This document shows positions 42,701 to 50,569 of a stretch of 64,000 nt of DNA, one piece after another (positions within the stretch are counted from its first letter, which is position 1; each line of letters starts with the position of its first letter). The position numbers and the translations under genes were made by a program. The stretch comes from Tahibacter harae (GTDB lineage: Bacteria > Pseudomonadota > Gammaproteobacteria > Xanthomonadales > Rhodanobacteraceae), in assembly GCF_024437735.1 (NCBI RefSeq), contig NZ_JANFQO010000016.1:62001-126000 (forward strand). Reading direction: 5' to 3'. A model generated the notes under the pieces. The model made no database searches, was not told the origin of the DNA, and saw only the letters and a list, made by a program, of their open reading frames with translations.

Positions 42701-43535
42701 GTTCGAACACGCGGAATACATCGGCCGGCGGCACGGTTTCCCAGGCGGGCATGGGGCTGATCTTTGGCAGGATGCCGGCGGCATCCATGGCGGCATCGTT
42801 TTCCACGCCGTTGCTGACGGCGGAGGGTTTGCCGTCGCGGGTATAGGCTTCGCCGAGTATCGAATGTTTGAACGGCAGTATGCCGTTGTTGTACGCGGCG
42901 GCGCCCCAGAACATGGCGGCGTTGGCCATCAGGCTTTTTTCCGCCTGCTGGATCAGCGGCAGATGGCAGGCGCCGCAGGATTCGCGCGCGATGCGCAGAT
43001 CGCCGGGGTTGATGAAGCGGGCGAATTCTGGCGCTTCCTGGATCAGGTGGGTGTAGCTGCGCGGCGGGTTGGCGCTGGTGGGCCAGCGTTCCGGGTATTG
43101 CGGCAGTACGTGGGCCTTGTCCATGGCGGCGATATAGCCGGCGCTGTAGTTGCGTGGGGCGGCGGACGCGGAGGCACCGCCGCCGGCGCTGGCGGCGTGG
43201 CCGATTTCGGCGTGCTTGTCGCCTTTGGTGGCGCCGGGGTTTGCCGGCGGTGCATTGCCGAAGACGGTGGCATCGCCGCCGTGGCAGTCGGTACAGCCCA
43301 GCACTACGGCTTCGCTGGCGTGCATGGTCTTGCGGTCGGAGGCGGTATGGCAGGAAACGCAGCCGGCGGATTTGGCGTCGGCTTGACCCCAGGTCTGGAA
43401 GGCGGGGGCGGGGGGGGCGGTGACGTAGGTGCGGTCGACGCGCTTCGCCTCACCGGATGCTCCGGTGAATTTCGCGAATGAGCAAAGAAAAACGGCTACT
43501 GCCAATGCTCTGATAACGCGCGCGGAACGATTCAT
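39720..43535 (-). CDS. Decaheme cytochrome fused to LVIVD-type beta-propeller repeats
   Basis: A 1271-residue exported protein. MNRSARVIRALAVAVFLCSFAKFTGAS is the signal peptide. Ten CxxCH heme-binding motifs are visible in the first 800 residues (CVSCH, CTDCH, CGACH, CSACH, CMICH, CVDCH, CQDCH, CYTCH, CGGCH, CTDCH). Residues of about 870-1200 are LVIVD-type repeats ('YLYVAEGDKGMRVYDV', 'TFYVATDAGIVVLDM', 'YAYIANGAEGLAIVDI', 'FAYVADGRNGVKVIQL'), forming a surface beta-propeller. Covalent c-type hemes mean a periplasmic or extracellular place. It lies downstream of the outer-membrane barrel gene, with a GIY-YIG gene between, so it is the likely outer partner of a porin-cytochrome conduit. Confidence 0.85.
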   Translation of the reverse strand: MNRSARVIRALAVAVFLCSFAKFTGASGEAKRVDRTYVTAPPAPAFQTWGQADAKSAGCVSCHTASDRKTMHASEAVVLGCTDCHGGDATVFGNAPPANPGATKGDKHAEIGHAASAGGGASASAAPRNYSAGYIAAMDKAHVLPQYPERWPTSANPPRSYTHLIQEAPEFARFINPGDLRIARESCGACHLPLIQQAEKSLMANAAMFWGAAAYNNGILPFKHSILGEAYTRDGKPSAVSNGVENDAAMDAAGILPKISPMPAWETVPPADVFRVFERGGRNISNLFPEIGVPSETGAIQRLEEPGRPDLKQSNRGPGTGSRVAIPVLNIHKTRLNDPFTWFLGTNDNPGDFRSSGCSACHVIYANDRDPRHSAIHAKYGNMGMSAQIDPTIPKGESGHPIKHKFTRQIPTSQCMICHMHQPNMFINSMLGYTMWDYESDAPFLWPEKQHYPDDEEIFKTLNRNPEEAAIRGKWRDVDFLKDVSLLNPQLKDTQFADYHGHGWNFRGIFSRDRKGNLLDAQQQKIDDNDPKKWQKAVHMSSIHVDVGMQCVDCHFAQDNHGNGYLKAEVMGAVEIQCQDCHGTVDNLPTLKTSGPAAPKNGRDLLLIRNPDGKKRFEWNGDTLIQRSAVTPGLEWTMSLTKDVSNPASPHYNEKATRAHAMSRDTATQKFGADVPLDQRAHGDDKMLCYTCHTSWTTSCGGCHLPIQANAQTERHKYEGGFTRNFATYNPQVARDDMFFLGVHGGIKDHKIAPVRSSSALILSSTNINRERIYIQQPPVSSAGYSSQAFAPHYPHTERKTETKTCTDCHLSKDNDNNAILAQTLLLGTRFVDFVGFNAWVGGDGEIAAVRVTEWDEPQAVIGSYLQRYAYPDWYANHQKAGQRLQEAYEHNAGKAQCLQLRGEYLYVAEGDKGMRVYDVASIANKGFSQRIITAPSSALGQDTRIASKNATCVMLATTQPVSFARNEAARKIEANQEQPMHPIYRYAYITDSEEGLIVTDIDTLADGEFRNNFLTRAATWNEGGVLTGARHLAIAGTTFYVATDAGIVVLDMNDPLRPKRIATVPIANARAVQVQFRYAFVTAADGLHVLDVTKPAEAHEVPGAFLRLGDARKLHLARTYAYIANGAEGLAIVDITRPEQPRLYEMFNAGGKLNDANDVIVGTTNASLFAYVADGRNGVKVIQLTSPESQPKFYGFSPDPKPQLIAWRETAKPALALSRGLERDRGVDESGNQIAVFGRIGSRPFNLEEMKKLYLDADGRPWSVSDTTPK

Positions 43536-43553
43536 TACCGGCTCCTGACCACA

Positions 43554-44030
43554 TTAAGCATGTATGACTAGCTCTTTTCCAGATAGATTTTTTGAGCTCT
43601 GATTGCCGCGAAAACTGATGGAGTGCGAAGGGCGTCTGGCACTCTTGATATTGACCAAAGGATGTCCGTCAAGCAGAAACTGTTGGATCAATGCTTTTTC
43701 TACCAGGGCTGTAATCTTCTGCTTATCCTGCCCGGATTTGGGTTTAATCTCACAGAAAAGTAGAAATCGGCCGCCATTTTTTGCTTTGGCGTTTTCTTTT
43801 TGCTGAAGAAGGTCCGTCATCAACTTGTTATTATTTAGCTGGCCTGCTATTCGATTAAACAAGTTCATAGCTTTTCCGACGTAAATGACGCTGTAGTTCT
43901 CGCCGAATTTTCGCGTGAATACATAAACGCCAGGGCCTTTTGGGATGTTTTCCAGGTCCGTCGTATATTGGCTAGTGCCTGTGCGCCTTTTTAGAAGCAT
44001 CGGGCTATGCCACTGGCCGACAATGTTCAT
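43554..44030 (-). CDS. GIY-YIG domain protein (paralogue 2), inside the cytochrome cluster
   Basis: A 158-residue protein with a GIY-YIG domain: 'GPGVYVFTRKFGENYSVIYVGKAMNLFNRIAGQLNN', then 'LVEKALIQQFLLDGHPLVN'. It is paralogous to the protein at 33254. The ATG at 44030 follows AGGAG with a five-base spacer, so it is well expressed in principle. It lies 31 bases downstream of the barrel gene and 18 bases upstream of the decaheme-LVIVD gene, all on the same strand. Nuclease-fold proteins have no obvious job in electron transfer, and its lower G+C suggests later insertion. The function is unknown. Confidence 0.75.
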   Translation of the reverse strand: MNIVGQWHSPMLLKRRTGTSQYTTDLENIPKGPGVYVFTRKFGENYSVIYVGKAMNLFNRIAGQLNNNKLMTDLLQQKENAKAKNGGRFLLFCEIKPKSGQDKQKITALVEKALIQQFLLDGHPLVNIKSARRPSHSISFRGNQSSKNLSGKELVIHA

Positions 44031-44061
44031 TTAGACTCCTAAAAAATGTATCGAATCGGAT

Positions 44062-45879
44062 CTAGTACGTCAGGATCAGGTTCCCCAGCACCGTGTAGTA
44101 CAGCGACTTCTGATCGCCATACAGATCCTTGAACCCCGAACCCGGCAATAGCGCCGCGCCGGAAAGCCGCCAGACGATGTTCTGCGTCGCGAACGGCCGC
44201 CAGATCCAGGCTACGGAGACATCGGTGCCTATGCTGCGGCCGATGTTGGCCTGGTTGCGCGCGGTCTCAAGAATTTCGGTCTTGTCGAACCACAGCTGGT
44301 TGATGTTGCCGGACAGGCGCGATTGCGGCGTCAGGTCGAAATCCGCGCCCAGGCCGATCAGGCGCAGGCCGGGATTGTCGAAGTTGGATTGGCCCTGCTC
44401 CTTGGACGGCCGCAGGTCCGGCAGCAGGCCATTGCGCTGGGAGATGGCCACGCCGCCGCCGCCGATCAGCGGTACGTTCTGGCGTATCCAGTAGCTGGTG
44501 TCGGCGCCGGCGAAGATGGGATTTTCGAAGATGGCATCGAAGCCGGTGGAGCGGTCGTCAAACGGATCGTCGTCGCCGCTGGCGTAGGCGGCGGAGAGGC
44601 GGGCGCGGATCCAGTCGAAATCCATCGAGGCTTCGGCGGCGAGAAAGCCGGCGCGGATATCTGTGCCTTCGGCGACGAACACGCCGGCGGATTGATCGCC
44701 GATGGCGTAGTAGCCGGAAACGGTGAGATTGAGCCGGCCGAAATGCCCGTCGCCGTTGTAGCCGATATAGGTGACGTCGTATTCGCGCGGCGCTTCGCGG
44801 CCGATGGCGGCGGGGCGCACGATGAAGCCGTTGGAATCGTAGAAGGAGTCGGTCTCGCGGTTGCGGTTGTGGATCACCGTGGCCTGCGAGGTGAAGCCTT
44901 TGACCGGGAAATCCTGCCGGTACAGGTTGGCGACGAAGATATCGTCCTTGCGCGGGCTTTCGGTGACGTCGTTGAGGCCGGAGTTCAGGTCCTTTTCCAG
45001 GCGCCGGAACCAGGCGACGTTGTACTGCCAGCGGTTGGAATCGCGCGTGCCGAAGAAGCGGATGCCGGGCTGGTTGTCCTGGAACAGGAAGCCGCGGAAA
45101 TCGCTGGAGAAGGGCTGTATGCCGATGCGGAAATCGTCGAAGTCGTAGCGCGGGCGTTCGCTGGAATAGTCCCAGGTGAAGAACAGTTCCTGCACGCCGA
45201 CGAAGCCGTCGTCGCGGGTTTCGCCGAAGGTGGGATCGACCGTCAGCGTGCGCGTTTCCTCGGTGCGCACACGGTTGTAGTTGAAGGCCAGCGTGGCCTT
45301 GAACTCGTAGGTGGGCGGCTTGAAGGTGGTATCGCCCTTGTACAGCAGGCCGCTGGCGATGACGGTCTGCGCGGCGATGAGCTGGTCCACGTCGCCCAGC
45401 GTGTCGTTGGTGCCGGGATCGCTGGGCGATTGCGGCGCGGCCGGTGTCGGAATGCTGCGCGGTTCGATCAGCGTGTCGGAGACGGCAAGCAGGTTGAAGA
45501 ACCAGTCCTTGCCTATGACCGGCTTGTCGGCCTTGAGCGCGTTCTGGTTGTACGGGTCGTACCAGGGGTGCTTGAAGCCCAGCGATTCCATGATGCGCCA
45601 GCGGTCCGGCACGGGGATGAATTCGCCGGCCTGGTCCACCGGTGCCGGGTCGACATTGTCCGGGTTCTGCGGCGGCGACGGCGTCCAGCGTTCGTACGGA
45701 TGACCGGGCCGGCGGCGCGGGATTTCGGAGGCGAAGGGATCGTAGGTCGGCGCCGGCAATAGTTGCGTCAGTTCCAGCCAGTGCAGGCCCACGCTGGCGG
45801 TATCGGCGCGGGCCGTGCCCGTAGCCGCCAGCGCCGCCAGCAGCAGCGCGCACAGCGGACGCAGTCGGAAGGGGCGCAT
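44062..45879 (-). CDS. Outer-membrane beta-barrel of the cytochrome cluster
   Basis: A 605-residue exported protein. MRPFRLRPLCALLLAALAATGTARAD is the signal peptide. After a Pro-rich 120-residue segment, from about residue 190 the sequence alternates in 10-14-residue amphipathic strands ('YEFKATLAFNYNRVRTEE', 'RWQYNVAWFRRLE', 'LTVSGYYAIGD') and ends with 'GNLILTY', an aromatic terminus typical of outer-membrane barrels. Similar to alginate-export or DUF1302-type porins. Its start follows the stop of the HbpS-like lipoprotein by one base, so they are coupled. A role as the sheath through which the decaheme protein passes electrons, as in PioB/MtoB/MtrB, is inferred from context, not sequence identity. 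Confidence 0.75.
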   Translation of the reverse strand: MRPFRLRPLCALLLAALAATGTARADTASVGLHWLELTQLLPAPTYDPFASEIPRRRPGHPYERWTPSPPQNPDNVDPAPVDQAGEFIPVPDRWRIMESLGFKHPWYDPYNQNALKADKPVIGKDWFFNLLAVSDTLIEPRSIPTPAAPQSPSDPGTNDTLGDVDQLIAAQTVIASGLLYKGDTTFKPPTYEFKATLAFNYNRVRTEETRTLTVDPTFGETRDDGFVGVQELFFTWDYSSERPRYDFDDFRIGIQPFSSDFRGFLFQDNQPGIRFFGTRDSNRWQYNVAWFRRLEKDLNSGLNDVTESPRKDDIFVANLYRQDFPVKGFTSQATVIHNRNRETDSFYDSNGFIVRPAAIGREAPREYDVTYIGYNGDGHFGRLNLTVSGYYAIGDQSAGVFVAEGTDIRAGFLAAEASMDFDWIRARLSAAYASGDDDPFDDRSTGFDAIFENPIFAGADTSYWIRQNVPLIGGGGVAISQRNGLLPDLRPSKEQGQSNFDNPGLRLIGLGADFDLTPQSRLSGNINQLWFDKTEILETARNQANIGRSIGTDVSVAWIWRPFATQNIVWRLSGAALLPGSGFKDLYGDQKSLYYTVLGNLILTY

Positions 45880-45880
45880 G

Positions 45881-47938
45881 TCACTTGCCCTCGCAGACGA
45901 ATTGTTCGTTGGAATTGAGGAACGGCGACTGCGGGCATTGCACGTAGGACAGGCGCGCGCCGGAAGGCACCAGCTTGTCCGCGCGCAGGTTCAGCGGCGC
46001 ATTGCCCACGCCGGTGTTGAGCGCGACGCCGGCGTTGTGCAGGCCGAGGAAGGCGACGAGGTCGCTCTGGTCGGTGCCGTCGCCCGATGCCGCCACGCCG
46101 CCGATCAGCGTGTTGCCGCGGTAGATGGGGAAGCCGCCGCCGAACAGGGTCATGCCGTTGGGCAGGCGCGGAATGCCGGTGCAGTTGCTGCCGACATCGG
46201 CGATGGGCTGCGGATTGCCCGGCGTGGGCGCCGGCGCCAGCGGCACGCCGTCGAGGTTCAGTGCCAGGCCTTTCTGGTTGAGATAGAAGGCGACGTGCGC
46301 GGCGATCTGGTTGTAGACCAGATCCAGCTCCAGGCCATCCTGGAACGGGCTCCACTGGTTGAAGGGCAGGCTCAGCGGCCCGGGCGGGCTGCCGGGCACG
46401 CCATCGGGATAGAACGGCCGCGACAGGTTGCCGATGGTGCGCAGCGAATAGGCAACCTGGCCGTCGCTCCAGGCAGTGGGCAGGCCGAGGAAATTGCGCA
46501 GCAGCGGCACGTAGCGGCCGGGGGCGCTCTGCGCGACGGTGGAGAAATCCACGATGCCGGCACTGAAATCGAGGCTGGCGCGCAGGTAGCGCGCGCTGGC
46601 GGTGGTGGCGATATCGGCGGCGGTGAAGCTGCCGGAGAAGAAGGCGGCGGTGCGCGCCTTCTGCGTGGTGACGTCGACCGCGTCGACCAGCGCATCGCGC
46701 GAGCGCGCCAGCGCCAGCACCACGCCGTTGCTGTCGACCACGACCACGGTTTCGCCGGCGCGCGAGCCCAGCGGCTTGCGCACCTGGGCGCGGGTGCGCG
46801 CGGCGACCTTGAGTGATTCCTGGACGATGGTGCGGACTTCGCTCTGCGTCAGCGCCGCGGCGCCGTCGGTGCCGGCGCGTGGCGGATAGCGGTTGGTGCC
46901 GCTGCCGTTGTCGAGCACGAAGGCGTCCAGGCCGGGGTAATCCGTGGTATCGGGGCGTATGCCGGACTCCACCGTGCCCAGGGCCAGGCCGCGCAGCACG
47001 ACGGGGTCCGCATAGCCGGGTACATCCAGCAGGCTGCCGTCGGCGGGCGTGAGGTTGGCGAAGGGCGGGGCGCTGGCCGGGTCGCGCGCCAGTTCGGCAA
47101 ATTCCACATCGGTAAAACGCAGCGAAAGGCCGCCGGCGGTGATGCGGTCGGCGCGGCGGTCCTGCGGCGCGGCGAAGCCGAACGTGGCGGCCAGGGCGAC
47201 GAATTCGTCGAGATTGCGGTCCTTGTCGGCGGCGTTGTCGTCCAGGCTGTACAGATCGTCCGCACCGGCCGCGGCCACGGCGCCCACCGGCACGCCGGCC
47301 TTGTACAGCGGAATGCCACCGGGATCCGGCGACAGGCCTATGGGCGAACGGTGCGGGCCGGCGCCGGTGCCCACGCTGAAGCGCGTGCTGATATCCGAGC
47401 ACGGCAGCTGCGAGAATTGCACGCCGAACAGCGGGCCCGACGGCGCGGTGCGGTCGCCGGGGTTGAAATGCTCCTGCGCGATCTGGCCCGCAGTGCGCGA
47501 GGTGAAGGCATTGCCTTCGGAGGAGAAGTAGACCGCGGTCAGCGCCTTGGCGATGGCGGCGAATTCCGCCGGCACGCGCAGGCCTTCCAGCCCGCCGACC
47601 ACGCCGCGGCCGGAGCTGACCAGCACCGTCGCCGGCGCGCCGGCCATGGCGTAGGCGGCCAGCACGTTGCCGACGCGATCGACCACGACGAAGGTGGCCG
47701 GCTTGCCCTGGGCGCGCGCCTCGGCCACGCCCTGGGCGATGACCTTCCGTACGTCGTCTTCCGTGAGGAAAGACTGGGCAGTGCCGCAGGATCCGCTGCA
47801 GCCGGAGTCGGTGGAGCCGGGTGGAGGATTGGTCGGCGGTGCGGTGCCGACGGTGCTGCCGGAGTTGCTGCCGCCACTACAGGCGGTCAGGGCCAGGCAG
47901 AAGCCGGCCAGCAGCGTGCGAAACGGCGATCTCCCCAT
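45881..47938 (-). CDS. Lipoprotein with duplicated GlcG/HbpS-like heme-binding domains
   Basis: A 685-residue lipoprotein. ATG 47938 is chosen because CGGAGG lies eight bases upstream; the signal peptide MGRSPFRTLLAGFCLALTACSGG has lipobox LTAC. Two GlcG/HbpS (DUF336) units are visible: residues of about 55-230 ('VRKVIAQGVAEARAQGKPATFVVVD' and 'ALTAVYFSSEGNAF') and about 315-560 ('VRTIVQESLKVAARTRAQ' and 'TVVVVDSNGVVLALARS' and 'KARTAAFFSGSF'). Members of this family bind heme or act in glycolate use. The coupling to the barrel and two decaheme genes points to heme or redox function at the membrane. The protein is unusually long for the family. Confidence 0.72.
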   Translation of the reverse strand: MGRSPFRTLLAGFCLALTACSGGSNSGSTVGTAPPTNPPPGSTDSGCSGSCGTAQSFLTEDDVRKVIAQGVAEARAQGKPATFVVVDRVGNVLAAYAMAGAPATVLVSSGRGVVGGLEGLRVPAEFAAIAKALTAVYFSSEGNAFTSRTAGQIAQEHFNPGDRTAPSGPLFGVQFSQLPCSDISTRFSVGTGAGPHRSPIGLSPDPGGIPLYKAGVPVGAVAAAGADDLYSLDDNAADKDRNLDEFVALAATFGFAAPQDRRADRITAGGLSLRFTDVEFAELARDPASAPPFANLTPADGSLLDVPGYADPVVLRGLALGTVESGIRPDTTDYPGLDAFVLDNGSGTNRYPPRAGTDGAAALTQSEVRTIVQESLKVAARTRAQVRKPLGSRAGETVVVVDSNGVVLALARSRDALVDAVDVTTQKARTAAFFSGSFTAADIATTASARYLRASLDFSAGIVDFSTVAQSAPGRYVPLLRNFLGLPTAWSDGQVAYSLRTIGNLSRPFYPDGVPGSPPGPLSLPFNQWSPFQDGLELDLVYNQIAAHVAFYLNQKGLALNLDGVPLAPAPTPGNPQPIADVGSNCTGIPRLPNGMTLFGGGFPIYRGNTLIGGVAASGDGTDQSDLVAFLGLHNAGVALNTGVGNAPLNLRADKLVPSGARLSYVQCPQSPFLNSNEQFVCEGK

Positions 47939-48790
47939 CGCGGCATCCTCCGAGTGGGCGCGGCGCTTGGTGGGGCGCGTTGCCACGGGTCTCATCAGTG
48001 TTTCTGTGGGGGAGTTTAGCTGAGGTGGTATTGGGAGTGGGGGTTGATGGGGCTGGGTTTCCGGGTTTTTGGGCGGGTTTTTTGCCGGGATCGGGGTGGG
48101 TTCCGGGGGGATGTCACTGGGGTGGGGTGTTTTGCGTATTGGGGGGATTTGGGTTTGTGAAAGGGGGCTGGGCGCTGGCCTTGCGGCTGCGGCGGGAAGG
48201 CGTTTCGTTGACCGGCTGAAACCGCCGTTGCAAAAGAAAGTAGGCAAAGAAAACACACCCCAGAAGCCGCGGCCTACGGGAATCCTGCCCTTCGGCTTCG
48301 CGAGGCGGCTACGGGGTCGTGCGAAGGGTCATCCTGGCCCTGCGCACGACTCGCGCCCATCCCTGGATGCTACCCGCGCTGCGCGCGGGCTGGTCCTACT
48401 CCGCCTCGCCGCGGCTTATGGGGCCCCGGTAAGGCGGCGCACATCCGTGTGCGCAGAAGCAACAGCAAAAGCCACAGCCACAGCCACAGCAAGGGCACAA
48501 GCCGAAGCACAATCACGGGCAACCGCAACCGCAACCGCAACCGCAACCGCAACGGCAACCGCAACGGCAGGCAAGGGTGATGAGCTGTTCTGAATTCTTT
48601 CCGGGTTTCATTTTCAGGACGAGGCTGCATATGACGGCGCAGGTGCAGGCGTTCTGGCAGCACGCGATTCCGCGCAGTGCCGGTGAGCGGATCAGCCTGA
48701 CGTTTCGGGCGCTGCGTGAGGCGGGCAGTGGCACGCGACAGCTGAAGCAGATCATTGCGTTCTGATGGCGGCAGCGCGGTGCCGGGCGCG
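47939..48790. other. Large intergenic region with low-complexity repeats
   Basis: About 850 bases split the cytochrome cluster. The stretch TTGCAAAAGAAAGTAGGCAA (48229 onward) belongs to a motif common between genes of Xanthomonadales and Pseudomonas (from memory). A plus-strand frame (48069-48593) ends in an Ala/Thr-rich run produced by the hexamer array and is not treated as a gene. The promoter of the lipoprotein-barrel-cytochrome genes must lie here. Confidence 0.5.
48465..48568. repeat. Hexanucleotide microsatellite
   Basis: Eight AACCGC or AACGGC units (48521-48568), five of them perfect, preceded by repeated GCCACA units (about 48470-48490). Such arrays can change length by slippage. 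It lies between the decaheme-FHA gene and the lipoprotein gene. Confidence 0.7.
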
Positions 48791-50473
48791 CTACAGCTGT
48801 TTCAGCAGCAGATTTTCCGCCTGATGATAGCGGTGGCAGGCGATACAGGTGCTGGCCACCTTGCTGCCGCCGGATTCGCCGGCGTGGCACTGGCGGCAGT
48901 TGGCTATGCCGGGGATCAGCAGGTCCCCGGCGCTGGTCGATGTGTCGGCCTGATGACAGTCCTTGCATTGCATCGTGGAATGTTTGGCGTGGGTGAATTT
49001 CGCCTCGGCATACCAGATGCCGGCCACGCGCACCGGCGCGATCTTCCAGCCGGCGCCGGGCGTATTCGCTGCGGCGGCGTCGCGCGTTACGGTGTGACAG
49101 GTGACACAGGCGCGGCCGGTGAAGAGGCTGTCGGCGACCTGGCGCGATTTGTCGCGCGCCCAGCTCAGGGCTTCGATGGTCTGCTGCGGGCTGAGGCTGG
49201 CTTCGCCGGGACGGCGGCGCTGCTGTACGAAGCCGGGCGCGCTGGTTTCCGTGTAGCCGCCTTCCAGCGCGCGCTTGGCGTAGTAGTCATCCAGCATATA
49301 GACCACTTCGGCGACTTTCGCATGCGGCACCTGGCGATCCGGAGCGAAGGTGTCGAAGCCCAGCGTATGGCAGTCATGGCACATGCTTTCAAAGGCGACG
49401 GGCTTCATGGCGAGGCCGCCGGCGTCGGGCTGGTGGCAGCTGGCGCAGTGCAGATCGCGCCGGCCGCCGGGCGAATTCAGGCCGGGCTTGAGATGCAGGG
49501 CATGGTCGAATTTCAGGCCGGAGTTTTCTTTCAGCTGCGGCGTCAGGCGCGTGAGTTGCGGCGTGAACTGGCCGCTGGCATCCCAGGCCGGCAGGCGCAG
49601 GCGGAATTCGGGATGAGCCTTGCCGAAATCGGTTGCGGCTTCGAGCTGGCTGGCGCCGGCAGTGCGGGTCTTCAGATCGGCATGACAGCCGCTGCACAGC
49701 TGCTGGCCGGTATTGACCATGCCGGCCAGGCCGAGATGGTCCTGATGACAGCTGGCGCAGCGCGCCTCGCCGAGCTGGGGCAGGTTGAAGTGGGCTGGAT
49801 CGGCGTGCGCGGCCATGCGCGTATGGCAGTGGGTGCAGGCGGTATCGCGCACGGTGAGGAACGGCTTGGCATGGCATTGCTTGCAGTCGTCGCCGAAGAA
49901 GCGGTGCGCGGCGTCGAGCGGGCCGGGGTTCCAGCTTGCCGTGGTCGGCAGGCCGGTATGCGCCAGCAGCCGGCCCAGCGGCGGAACGAAATGCGAAGCC
50001 AGCGGCAGCAGCAGTCCGAACAGCAGCACGGCGACGAAGGCGAACCAGGACGGCAGGCGTTTGCCCAGCCAGGTCTGCTTGAGCGACGTGGGCTTGGCGC
50101 GCCTGGCCTTGGCGGCTTCCTGCTCGGTCTTGTCCAGTGCGCTGATTTCCACCGCGGCTTCGAAGTCGCGCGGCGGATCGAGCAGGGTGATGCGGGTCGA
50201 GGCGATCTCCACCGTCGCGCCGGCGCCGACATTGGCCGCATAGGTCAGCGCACCGTTGACGCGGATGCCCGCCAGGATCAGCGATTCGACCTTGTAGTTG
50301 CCCGGGCTGATCGCGGTGACGCGCGCATGGTTCAGCGCGGCGCGGATATCGGAAAGAAAGATCGCCTGGTCGGCGGCGCGGCCTATCGACAGCACCTCGC
50401 CGAAGTGCACGTCTTCCTCGTAGGAGACGGCGCCTTTGCCTTGCTTGAGGACGCGGCGGATCAGCCAGCGCAT
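48791..50473 (-). CDS. FHA-like domain, transmembrane helix and decaheme cytochrome
   Basis: A 560-residue protein. Residues 1-115 look like an FHA domain ('VLSIGRAADQAIFLSDIRAALNHARV', then 'YKVESLILAGIRVNGALT'), a phosphothreonine-binding fold normally cytoplasmic. A membrane helix follows at about 142-165 ('WFAFVAVLLFGLLLPLASHF'). The remaining, periplasmic part has ten CxxCH motifs (CKQCH, CTHCH, CASCH, CSGCH, CASCH, CHDCH, CVTCH, CKDCH, CRQCH, CIACH). So one chain joins a cytoplasmic signal-binding domain to a periplasmic heme wire. It lies 96 bases downstream of the His-rich membrane protein gene on the same strand. I know of no characterised protein with this layout. Confidence 0.8.
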   Translation of the reverse strand: MRWLIRRVLKQGKGAVSYEEDVHFGEVLSIGRAADQAIFLSDIRAALNHARVTAISPGNYKVESLILAGIRVNGALTYAANVGAGATVEIASTRITLLDPPRDFEAAVEISALDKTEQEAAKARRAKPTSLKQTWLGKRLPSWFAFVAVLLFGLLLPLASHFVPPLGRLLAHTGLPTTASWNPGPLDAAHRFFGDDCKQCHAKPFLTVRDTACTHCHTRMAAHADPAHFNLPQLGEARCASCHQDHLGLAGMVNTGQQLCSGCHADLKTRTAGASQLEAATDFGKAHPEFRLRLPAWDASGQFTPQLTRLTPQLKENSGLKFDHALHLKPGLNSPGGRRDLHCASCHQPDAGGLAMKPVAFESMCHDCHTLGFDTFAPDRQVPHAKVAEVVYMLDDYYAKRALEGGYTETSAPGFVQQRRRPGEASLSPQQTIEALSWARDKSRQVADSLFTGRACVTCHTVTRDAAAANTPGAGWKIAPVRVAGIWYAEAKFTHAKHSTMQCKDCHQADTSTSAGDLLIPGIANCRQCHAGESGGSKVASTCIACHRYHQAENLLLKQL

Positions 50474-50569
50474 GGGCGGTTCCGGAGCGGCCGGCGACGC
50501 TGGGCGTGCATCGCGACGGTGCGGCGTGGAGGTGCCGGCGAGTGGCGGTTGGCGATTCGCTGCATGGCG

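Noticed and set aside
40863-43481. Long plus-strand frame (872 codons) opposite the decaheme-LVIVD gene
   Set aside because: It is Gly/Val/Ala-rich and antisense to a gene with ten CxxCH motifs and a signal peptide; in G+C-rich DNA such shadows are expected.
33254-44030. Integrative element bounded by the two GIY-YIG paralogues
   Set aside because: No integrase, transposase or matching direct repeats were seen at the borders, so only an island of atypical composition is claimed.
48069-48593. Plus-strand frame ending in an Ala-Thr repeat
   Set aside because: The repeat tail is a by-product of the hexamer array, and the front half is Gly/Arg-rich without family or ribosome site.
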